Origin: JBBKWG01 sp037968835
GTDB lineage: Bacteria > Pseudomonadota > Alphaproteobacteria > Rhodobacterales > Rhodobacteraceae
Reading direction: 5' to 3'
DNA length: 5,195 bases
Assembly: GCA_037968835.1 (NCBI GenBank)
Contig: JBBKWG010000192.1
Coordinates: forward strand, 1 to 5,195
This document shows positions 1 through 5,195 of the stretch, in pieces. A program made the position numbers and the translations under genes. Within the stretch, counting starts at the first letter, position 1, and each line of letters starts with the position of its first letter. Under the pieces are notes generated by a model, which had not been told where the DNA came from, did not search any database, and worked only from the letters and a program-made list of their open reading frames with translations.

Positions 1-6
1 CGGTTT

Positions 7-27
7 AGACGCCGGGGTCTTTCTTTT
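7..27 (+). terminator. Possible weak terminator for a gene left of the window
   Basis: AGAC (7-10) can pair with GTCT (17-20) around a six-base loop, and the following bases TTCTTTT are T-rich. A TAG stop in + frame 3 at 6-8 overlaps the stem, an arrangement seen when a terminator begins at a stop codon. The stem is only four base pairs, and the gene it would serve lies outside the window, so this is a weak call. Confidence 0.25.
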
Positions 28-98
28 CCGATGTCGCGAATGGTTTGTGGGCAATAGGGGCGCTGCCTCTCGCCCGGCCTCATCCCTTGATTTTATCG

Positions 99-132
99 GC
101 CCAAAGACGTGATGCTGGCCTACTCTTTGGGC
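99..132. repeat. 9-bp perfect inverted repeat, possible 3' hairpin of the motor operon
   Basis: GCCCAAAGA at 99-107 is the exact reverse complement of TCTTTGGGC at 124-132, with a 16-base loop. It lies 43 bases beyond the stop codon of the OmpA-like gene on the - strand, where a transcript end would be expected. No run of T follows it on either strand (CGATAAAATC on the - strand, AATGAAATCC on the + strand). It is therefore not a textbook Rho-independent terminator. It may stabilise the mRNA 3' end or act as a weak or bidirectional transcription stop. Confidence 0.5.
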
Positions 133-138
133 AATGAA

Positions 139-153
139 ATCCCCGCCGGAGGC
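139..153 (-). repeat. GC-rich post-gene motif GCCTCCGGCGGGGAT
   Basis: Read on the - strand, GCCTCCGGCGGGGAT starts 21 bases after the stop of the OmpA-like gene and is preceded by TTTTG. I recall very similar strings (GCCTCCGGCGGGGATATTT and variants) as frequent intergenic elements just after genes in Rhodobacteraceae genomes. Only one copy is present here, so calling it a repeat rests on that recollection. Its core CCTCCGGCGG is nearly self-complementary, with one mismatched pair. A role in ending or processing transcripts is a guess. Confidence 0.4.
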
Positions 154-174
154 CAAAACTTCACTTTCAGGGAA

Positions 175-2190
175 TCATCGTTCGGTCAGCTTCAGTTCAA
201 TCCGACGGTTCTGTGCCCGCGCTTCGGAACTGTCCTCTGTGTTTACGGGTCGATATTCGCCGAATCCCGTGGCGGCGAGACGTTCTGGCGGAAAGCCCAG
301 TTGGTCGGTCAGGTATTTCACGACGCTAAGGGCACGGCCCTGTGACAATTCCCAGTTGTCGGTAAATTCGCCCGCCCCGCCGAGCGGTATATCGTCGGTG
401 TGGCCGTCGACGCGGATGATCCAGTCGATGCTGTCGGGGATCTGGTCGGCAACTTCGGACAATATCTCGGCGACCTGCTCGATCTGTTCGCGTCCAGCGG
501 GCGACAACGTTGCCGAGGCGCTTTCGAACAGGACTTCGGACGAGAAAACGAAACGGTCGCCAACGATCTGAATTCCTTCGCGATCACCGAGCACTTGTCG
601 AAGTGCGCCAAAGAATTCTGATCGGTAATCGGCCAACTCGGCGACGTCCGCCTTCAGAAGTTCAGCTTCTTGGCGGAGGCGCTCGGCTTCGGCGGCTTCA
701 AGTTCGGCGCGGCGTTTTTCTTCCTGCGCGACGCGGGCAAGTGCCGTGTTGAGTTGCGAGCCCAGTGCTTCGATCCGCACTTGGGCGTTGCTGTCGCGCG
801 ACGACGCATCATCAAGCAGATTTTGCAGCGAGCCGAGTTCGGCGCGCAGGGCCGCGACCTGTTCATTCAATGCAGCGACACGACGTTGGCTTTCGGCCGA
901 CTGCGCCTCTTCTTGCGCCAATTCGGTCCTTGCTGCGGACAGCAATGCCGCCTGCCGGTCCCGTTCGCTCATTTGCTCGGTGGCAACATTTTCGGCGGCG
1001 ATCCGGGCAGCCAGAGCCGCTGAAAGCTGATCGCGTAGCGATTGCTGAGACGCCGTGTCCTCGCGCAACTCTGCGACTTCGGCCCTTAGAGCATCGCGTT
1101 CCTCGACAAGCGCCGCCAGTCGTTGGTCCCGCGCATCGGCGGTTTCGCCGAGTTCAGCCAGTCGCGCTTCGGCGGACGACAGTTCGGAGCGTAGCGTCAC
1201 AAGTTCCGCCTGCGCCTCGTCACGTTGCAGCATGACCAGTGTCAATTGATCTTGCATGTCCGCCATTGTGGTTTCGGTCTCGGCGGCGTCGGATTCGGCA
1301 CGCTCCATTGCGAGGATGGTGTCGGTCAGCCTGGAATTCAGATCCGCTTCGACGGCATTGGCTGCGGCAAGAAGCGTCAAAGTATCTTCTGCCTTTTTGC
1401 GCTGCTGTTCCAAAGCCAGGGACATCGCCGTCAGTTCAGCGTCAGCGTTCTTCAGTCGTTCGCGAAGGGCTTCGGCTGCTGCAGCCTCGGCGAGACGCGC
1501 GGCTTCGACCTCTTCGAGTTGCGACTGGCTGTCTTCGGCAGCCTGGAGTTCAGTCAGCGCAGTAGAAAGCGCGGTCTCGCGGGTCGCGGCTTCGGCGCGC
1601 AATTCGGCGGTCAGCGCCTCCAATGCTTCGCGGCGAGCCGCGGCAAGGCGCGCTTCTTCGGCCTGCAAATCGACTTCATCGCGGGCCTGCGCCAGCGCCA
1701 GTTGCATGGCTTCCTGCTCGGTGATCAGTCGCGACTGCGCAGCTTCAAGATCTTCGATATTGGCTGCAAGCTCTGCACCTTCGGCAAGTGCTGTGTCGCG
1801 TTGCGAAAGGAGTGTCGCCACCTGCTCTTCGAAACTTGCGATGGCGGAGTCTCGTTCGGACAGCGCGCGCGCCTGTGAATCGATCTGACCGGTGAGATTG
1901 GCGATCAGGTTCGCTTGTCGGTCGCTTTCGCTGCGGAGCGAGGAGAGGTCGTCTTCCAGGACCGAAGTGCGTTGTTGCGAGAGGCCGAGGGCTTGGGAAA
2001 GTGCGGTGATTTCTGAAGCAAGCTGATCGAGTTCGGTTTCCTGACCTGTGATTGTCTCGCGCAGCACGCCCTGCATGATCATAAAGATCGACAGAACGAA
2101 CATCAGGACCAGAAGCAGCGCGGTCATCGCATCGACGAACCCCGGCCAGATCGAGGCCGACATTCGCTGGGAACGCCGCGACAGTGCCAT
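175..2190 (-). CDS. MotB-like inner-membrane protein with giant coiled coil and OmpA peptidoglycan-binding domain
   Basis: Probable B subunit of an ion-driven motor, 671 residues; MotB is usually near 300. A short cytoplasmic start is followed by one membrane helix at about residues 18-43. This begins WPGFVDAMTALLLVLMFVL, so Asp20 sits near its cytoplasmic end, where MotB, TolR and ExbD carry the proton-binding aspartate. Residues about 45-520 are hydrophilic, rich in A, E, L, R and Q, and read as continuous coiled coil. No proline occurs between Pro16 and Pro564. The last 130 or so residues form an OmpA/MotB domain with GHTDD (596-600), NWELS (612-616), the R of GRA (619) and NRRIEL (661-666). 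Asp599 and Arg619 match the pair that binds diaminopimelate in OmpA. No cysteine is present. The start at 2190 is preceded by GCGGGAA and lies three bases after the stop of the ExbB-like gene. What the motor drives is unknown. Confidence 0.9.
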   Translation of the reverse strand: MALSRRSQRMSASIWPGFVDAMTALLLVLMFVLSIFMIMQGVLRETITGQETELDQLASEITALSQALGLSQQRTSVLEDDLSSLRSESDRQANLIANLTGQIDSQARALSERDSAIASFEEQVATLLSQRDTALAEGAELAANIEDLEAAQSRLITEQEAMQLALAQARDEVDLQAEEARLAAARREALEALTAELRAEAATRETALSTALTELQAAEDSQSQLEEVEAARLAEAAAAEALRERLKNADAELTAMSLALEQQRKKAEDTLTLLAAANAVEADLNSRLTDTILAMERAESDAAETETTMADMQDQLTLVMLQRDEAQAELVTLRSELSSAEARLAELGETADARDQRLAALVEERDALRAEVAELREDTASQQSLRDQLSAALAARIAAENVATEQMSERDRQAALLSAARTELAQEEAQSAESQRRVAALNEQVAALRAELGSLQNLLDDASSRDSNAQVRIEALGSQLNTALARVAQEEKRRAELEAAEAERLRQEAELLKADVAELADYRSEFFGALRQVLGDREGIQIVGDRFVFSSEVLFESASATLSPAGREQIEQVAEILSEVADQIPDSIDWIIRVDGHTDDIPLGGAGEFTDNWELSQGRALSVVKYLTDQLGFPPERLAATGFGEYRPVNTEDSSEARAQNRRIELKLTER

Positions 2191-2193
2191 CGC

Positions 2194-3387
2194 TTATTCC
2201 CGCCCGCCGGAGAGCCGATCCCGCCCAAGCGTGCGTACCGCCTTGGTCAGTTGCGCAATATCGGCCCTTAGTTCACCAAGGCTTTCCTGTCGGCCCGCAG
2301 ACATCTCTTCCAGAATACGCAACATCTGAACGTCCATCGAACGCAAGCGCATCCGGCTTTCCGCGTCGACTTGACCACCGCCTTCGCGTGACAGGCGTTC
2401 GAGGGCATCGGCCAGGCGGTCCTGTCCGTCGATCATTCGCTGCATATCAGGCGAGGAAACGTCACCTTCGCCCATTCGGTCGGCCAGTCGGGAAACCGCA
2501 TTCGCAAGCATCCCGAGACGGTCGTCGGCGGCTTCGCGGCGGTCGTTCGCGTCGGCATAAAAGGCCTGCATCGTGTCCAGGCGCTCGGCCATGTGTCCAG
2601 CGAGTTGGGAAATCGCACCGTGGTCAACGGCGCTTGGCTCATCTGGGGAATCGCCCGAGAAACCGACCCGCGTTATCGTGGATAGCCAGTCCTCGAGCTC
2701 GCGGTAAAACCGGTTCTGGCCGTGACTGGCGAACAATTCCAACAAGCCCACGACAAGCGATCCCGCGAGACCTATGAGTGATGAAGCAAAGGCGACACCC
2801 ATGCCGCCAAGCTGCGCTTCCAGACCGGTCATCAGGCGAGAGAAGGCATCGGCACCAGTCTCGCCGTCCTGCGGGGCGAGCGAGCGAATTGTATCGACAA
2901 CGGCCGGGACAGTGGTTGCGAGGCCGTAAAACGTCCCCAATAGCCCGAGGAAAATCAGAAGGTTGACGAGGTAGCGTGTGATGTCGCGCGCTTCGTCGAT
3001 CCGTGTGGCCACTGAATCGAGGATCGAACGGGACGAAGTAGCGCCAATTTGCATCTTCGCGCCGCGTTTGCGCAAGAGTGCCGCGAGCGATGCCAGAAGA
3101 CGAGGTGCATGGGTGAACTGGTGCCCTGGACGGTCGGTGGCAAAGCCTTCGATCCAGATCACGGAACTGACAATCTGGAACAATTGCCAAAAGCACGCGA
3201 GCACACCGATCACAAACACGAAACCGATGAACCCGTTCAGGTACGGGTTTGCCAGAAACACCGGCGCGACTTGGGGATAGGCGAACCATGCGCCCAGTCC
3301 CACAAGTATAAGCACCAGGATCATCTGCACGATCTGGCGATAAGGTTGGGCGAATTGCGGCTCGGCCTCGCGATCCGGTTGATCCAT
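2194..3387 (-). CDS. MotA/TolQ/ExbB-type proton-channel protein with long cytoplasmic tail
   Basis: Likely A subunit of the motor whose B subunit follows three bases downstream; 397 residues from this start, against about 230-295 for TolQ, ExbB and MotA. Hydrophobic helices lie near residues 18-37, 51-74, 139-163 and 196-220, giving MotA-like topology with both ends in the cytoplasm. The third helix holds LGLLGTFYGL (147-156) and the fourth GMGVAFASSLIGLAGS (195-210), the family's channel-lining signatures. Thr152 and Ser202/Ser203 lie where TolQ and ExbB have polar channel residues. Residues about 221-397 are hydrophilic, helix-prone and cytoplasmic. I chose the ATG at 3387 over the in-frame TTG at 3420: TTG has no ribosome binding site and would lie upstream of the start point expected from the promoter at 3423-3451, whereas the ATG has AGGA 11 bases upstream. 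In this family the subunits form an ion channel that moves the partner's peptidoglycan-bound domain; the substrate here is unknown. Confidence 0.88.
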   Translation of the reverse strand: MDQPDREAEPQFAQPYRQIVQMILVLILVGLGAWFAYPQVAPVFLANPYLNGFIGFVFVIGVLACFWQLFQIVSSVIWIEGFATDRPGHQFTHAPRLLASLAALLRKRGAKMQIGATSSRSILDSVATRIDEARDITRYLVNLLIFLGLLGTFYGLATTVPAVVDTIRSLAPQDGETGADAFSRLMTGLEAQLGGMGVAFASSLIGLAGSLVVGLLELFASHGQNRFYRELEDWLSTITRVGFSGDSPDEPSAVDHGAISQLAGHMAERLDTMQAFYADANDRREAADDRLGMLANAVSRLADRMGEGDVSSPDMQRMIDGQDRLADALERLSREGGGQVDAESRMRLRSMDVQMLRILEEMSAGRQESLGELRADIAQLTKAVRTLGRDRLSGGRE

Positions 3388-3422
3388 TAGGGGTCCGGTC
3401 CTGCTACTGTTATATTTCAATC

Positions 3423-3451
3423 AGAATAGGCAATCGTGAAGGCGCTGCCAA
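3423..3451 (-). promoter_or_regulatory. Sigma70-like promoter for the ExbB-like/OmpA-like pair
   Basis: On the - strand TTGGCA (3451-3446) is separated by exactly 17 bases from TATTCT (3428-3423), close matches to the -35 and -10 consensus. Transcription would begin near 3416, giving a leader of about 29 bases before the ATG at 3387. It lies in the 75-bp gap after the chaC-like stop codon, so the pair can be transcribed on its own even if some read-through from chaC occurs. No operator-like repeat is evident around it. Confidence 0.5.
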
Positions 3452-3462
3452 CCGCAATAAAA

Positions 3463-4029
3463 TCAGGTGCTCAAGCCGGACATTTCACGAACACGACGCG
3501 CCAGCCAGACCAAATCTGCGTCGCCAATGCCAAGCTCATCAAGGTGGCTGACGGTGTTCCATAGGTATTCGGTGTTGGGACCGCGCCCGCCGACGGCCGA
3601 AGCGATGATGCGGGCCTGTTCCTCCAGATCCATTCCACCGACATATTGTTCGTGCTCGGTGTCGACGACATAGGCCAACGCAGTAACCTCGGACCCGGTC
3701 GCAAGTTTGACGGTTAGTTGGCGCTCCAGATAAGCTGACGATATCAACTCGCGTTCGCGCAAATAGTTTACTGTCGCATCGGCCTTGTCGTCGGGGACGC
3801 GAAATGCCTGACCCTGACAACTGGCGTCAGCCTTCGGGTCGAGCGCCAGAACCAGGCCGGGATTTTCCGTGGTGCCGCGATGGTGAATCGACGACATGCA
3901 GAAACTTCGGGCATACCCGCTAAGCTTGGCAAGCTGTCGCTCGGCAACCGGGAATCCCGGGTTCCAAAGCAGCGAGCCGTAGCCGAAAACCCACAAGGGC
4001 CGTGTCGTGATGTCTGGTCCTTCACTCAT
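3463..4029 (-). CDS. chaC: ChaC-type gamma-glutamylcyclotransferase
   Basis: A cytoplasmic enzyme of 188 residues, expected to cleave the gamma-glutamyl group of glutathione to give 5-oxoproline and Cys-Gly. The N-terminal VFGYGSLLWNP (14-24) is the family's substrate-binding loop. HHRGT (49-53) and the NPGLVLAL stretch (56-63) follow as in ChaC proteins. Glu94 in YLRERELISSAY (89-100) is the likely catalytic acid, by alignment with the RE motif of ChaC and ChaC2. The length is close to ChaC2 (about 184) and shorter than E. coli ChaC (about 231), with no sign of truncation. AAGGG lies four bases upstream of the ATG. The gene reads away from the DUF2125 gene across 41 bp, and the ExbB-like gene follows 75 bp downstream on the same strand. 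No clear promoter is visible. The family call is firm; substrate choice within it is inferred. Confidence 0.93.
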   Translation of the reverse strand: MSEGPDITTRPLWVFGYGSLLWNPGFPVAERQLAKLSGYARSFCMSSIHHRGTTENPGLVLALDPKADASCQGQAFRVPDDKADATVNYLRERELISSAYLERQLTVKLATGSEVTALAYVVDTEHEQYVGGMDLEEQARIIASAVGGRGPNTEYLWNTVSHLDELGIGDADLVWLARRVREMSGLST

Positions 4030-4070
4030 GGCGCCCTTAATACAGGCTGACTGGACGCGGAAAAGAGCGA
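4030..4070. promoter_or_regulatory. 41-bp divergent gap between chaC and the DUF2125 gene
   Basis: Both start codons face outward from this gap. It contains AAGGG for chaC (4038-4034, - strand) and GGAAAAGAG for the DUF2125 gene (4059-4067, + strand). It is too short for two complete promoters, so at least one must lie inside the opposite gene. A TATTAA on the - strand (4042-4037) has no fitting -35 box and would leave no leader for chaC, so I do not call it a promoter. Confidence 0.45.
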
Positions 4071-5072
4071 ATGAACCGACTGATCGTCATCTTGCTAGTG
4101 ATCTCGGGATTGTGGATGGGATACTGGGTCGTCGGGTCAACTGCGCTGGAGCGCGGTATGTCTGCGTGGATCGACGCGCGCCGAGCCGAGGGCTGGGCGG
4201 CCGATGTCGGAGAGATTGACGTCGCAGGCTTTCCCAACCGCTTCGACAGCACTTTGACCGATGTGCATCTCGCCGATCCGGAAACCGGCGTCGCGTGGTC
4301 AGCTCCGTTCTTTCAAATACTTGCCCTGTCGTATCGACCCAATCAGGTCATCGCCGTCTGGCCGGATGAGCATGTTCTGTCGACGCCGCTTCAGACCATC
4401 ACGTTTACATCTGATCGCGCCCGCGGTTCGGTCTATCTGGAGGCATCGAGCGCGCTGGCGCTGGACCGCGCCACCATCGTGACAGATGCGCTTCGGATGC
4501 GCTCGACGCTAGGTTGGACCGTTACGCTGGAAGAGGGGCGGTTCGCGACCGAACAGATACCGGCTCGCGAAAACGCACACCGCATCGGCACAGAGATGGC
4601 CGGGCTTACTCCGTCGCTTGCAACACGGTCTTTGCTGGATCCGGCGGGCGTTCTGCCCGACACGATCGAGCGCGTGCATCTGGATGCCTCGGTTGGGTTT
4701 ACTGCACCGTGGGACAGATTTGCGCTGGAAGAAGCGCGGCCCCAGGTCACCGACATTGATCTTCAGGACCTGTCGGCGCGTTGGGGCGATGTGACCTTCC
4801 GCGCTGCGGGATCGCTTAGCGTTGACGCCGATGGCGTTCCCGAGGGTCGGATTACCATCAGGGCGGTAGAATGGCGGCGATTACTCGATATGGCGGTTGC
4901 GACAGGTCTGGTGGCCGAGGCTCTTGGACCGACGCTCGAACGTGCGCTCGAATTGATGGCCAGTTTGTCGGGACGGAAAGACACTCTGGATGCACCGTTG
5001 ACGTTTCAGAAAGGTTTTGTGTCGTTCGGCCCTATTCCGCTTGGCCCTGCGCCAAGATTGCTTATCCGGTAG
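4071..5072 (+). CDS. DUF2125 family membrane-anchored envelope protein
   Basis: A 333-residue protein of the DUF2125 family, found in alphaproteobacteria and without an established function. Residues 3-22 form a hydrophobic helix (LIVILLVISGLWMGYWVV) after a short positive start, acting as a signal anchor or uncleaved signal, so the rest should be periplasmic. Family-like features are a GFPNRFD stretch (53-59), the WSAPFFQILALSYRP block (76-90) and a C-terminal GPIPLGPAP close to the end. The body is rich in beta-prone segments separated by turns, and there are no further membrane helices. The ATG is preceded by GGAAAAGAG three bases away. The full expected C-terminus is present even though an insertion sequence begins 8 bases after the stop. 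It diverges from chaC, and no functional link to its neighbours can be read from the sequence. Confidence 0.88.
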   Translation: MNRLIVILLVISGLWMGYWVVGSTALERGMSAWIDARRAEGWAADVGEIDVAGFPNRFDSTLTDVHLADPETGVAWSAPFFQILALSYRPNQVIAVWPDEHVLSTPLQTITFTSDRARGSVYLEASSALALDRATIVTDALRMRSTLGWTVTLEEGRFATEQIPARENAHRIGTEMAGLTPSLATRSLLDPAGVLPDTIERVHLDASVGFTAPWDRFALEEARPQVTDIDLQDLSARWGDVTFRAAGSLSVDADGVPEGRITIRAVEWRRLLDMAVATGLVAEALGPTLERALELMASLSGRKDTLDAPLTFQKGFVSFGPIPLGPAPRLLIR

Positions 5073-5080
5073 ATGCCCTA

Positions 5081-5195
5081 GTGTTCTGAGTCTGACATTT
5101 GCTACCGGTTTCCGCGGATTTCATCGAGGGCGTTCAGGGCGCGCCGTTCCCGGGCGAGGATGTCCTCGGCAGTTTTGGTCCAGGTGAATGGCTTG
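5081..5195 (-). mobile_element. 3' end of an IS630-like insertion sequence, cut by the window edge
   Basis: The transposase tail at 5102-5195 identifies the element. Its outer end is probably at 5081, where GTGTTCTGAGTCTGACATTTG follows a TA at 5079-5080. IS630 elements insert at TA and duplicate it, so that TA would be one copy of the target duplication. The matching inverted repeat and second TA lie outside the window, so the boundary is inferred from one end only. The insertion lies 8 bases after the DUF2125 stop codon. Confidence 0.6.
5102..5195 (-). CDS. IS630 family transposase, C-terminal 30 residues (partial)
   Basis: The - strand is open from the window edge to a TAG at 5104-5102 and encodes a tail starting KPFTWTKTAEDILARERRAL and ending in DEIRGNR. 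The F-x-W-T-K-T-A-(D/E)-(D/E)-I-L-A signature is typical of the extreme C-terminus of IS630 family transposases, after the last catalytic acidic residue. The catalytic residues are outside the window, so whether the element is active cannot be judged. The family call rests on this short motif and on the TA next to the presumed end. Confidence 0.65.
   Translation of the reverse strand, partial: KPFTWTKTAEDILARERRALNALDEIRGNR

Larger units (their letters stand above)
1..174. other. Left-edge stretch without a supported gene
   Basis: I see no convincing coding sequence here. On the + strand, frame 2 is open from the edge to a TGA at 110-112, but its 36 codons match no family I know. Frame 3 has a TAG at 6-8, which could be the last codon of a gene lying to the left. 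On the - strand an ATG at 83-81 is open to the edge, but it has no properly spaced ribosome binding site and its predicted residues are rich in R and P in a non-protein-like way. The stretch holds an inverted repeat (99-132), a GC-rich motif (139-153) and a possible terminator (7-27), each listed separately. It most likely is the 3' flank of the motor gene pair. Confidence 0.5.

Noticed and set aside
1..83. - strand ATG at 83 open to the left edge, as the start of a next gene
   Set aside because: AAGGG directly touches the ATG instead of being spaced from it, and the 27 visible codons resemble no protein family.
1225..1888. Two long + strand open frames of 217 and 210 codons opposite the coiled-coil gene
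   Set aside because: They mirror the Ala/Glu-rich codons (GCC, GAA, GCG) of the real gene, giving Ser/Ala/Arg-rich or Phe/Gly-rich translations with no domain and no ribosome binding site.
175..3387. A complete Zorya phage-defence system
   Set aside because: The pair shares the ZorA/ZorB layout, but no zorC, zorD or zorE gene is present, and the neighbours are housekeeping-type genes.
175..3387. Flagellar MotAB or Tol-Pal genes
   Set aside because: Lengths are far above those families, the B subunit carries a huge stalk, and no flagellar, tolA, tolB or pal gene is nearby.
4037..4065. TATTAA as the -10 box of a chaC promoter
   Set aside because: The bases 17 further upstream read CTTTTC, far from the -35 consensus, and the start point would fall at the start codon.
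1..5195. CRISPR array, tRNA or rRNA gene
   Set aside because: No spaced direct repeats and no recognisable tRNA or rRNA sequence on either strand.

Overview
The window looks like chromosomal DNA of an alphaproteobacterium, most likely a member of the Rhodobacterales/Roseobacter group. The grounds are a moderately high GC content, a DUF2125 protein, an ExbB-like/OmpA-like pair of the type often annotated together in that group, and a GC-rich GCCTCCGGCGGGGAT motif after the last gene of the pair. The lineage is inferred from family recognition, not from a search.

Layout, left to right. Positions 1-174 hold no gene I can support, only a possible weak terminator at the left edge (+ strand), a 9-bp perfect inverted repeat and the GC-rich motif. 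Positions 175-2190 (- strand) encode a 671-residue MotB-like protein: one N-terminal membrane helix with an aspartate, a very long proline-free coiled coil, and a C-terminal OmpA/MotB peptidoglycan-binding domain. Three bases upstream of it ends a MotA/TolQ/ExbB-type proton-channel protein (2194-3387, - strand) with four membrane helices and a long cytoplasmic tail. A good sigma70-like promoter (3423-3451) lies just before that gene. Upstream on the same strand is a ChaC-type gamma-glutamylcyclotransferase (3463-4029). Across a 41-bp gap, a DUF2125 protein runs the other way (4071-5072, + strand). The right edge carries the 3' end of an IS630-like insertion sequence whose transposase tail is read from the - strand (5102-5195).

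How the genes fit together: the two left genes are almost certainly co-transcribed and translationally close. They look like the A and B subunits of an ion-driven membrane motor or energy transducer of the MotAB/TolQR/ExbBD/ZorAB superfamily. The long helical stalk in the B subunit is the most unusual part of the window, and what the motor acts on cannot be told from the sequence. ChaC would act in cytoplasmic glutathione turnover. DUF2125 proteins are membrane-anchored envelope proteins of unknown function. Nothing in the sequence ties these two to the motor pair beyond adjacency. The insertion sequence is a separate, later arrival that sits 8 bases after the DUF2125 stop codon and leaves the gene whole.
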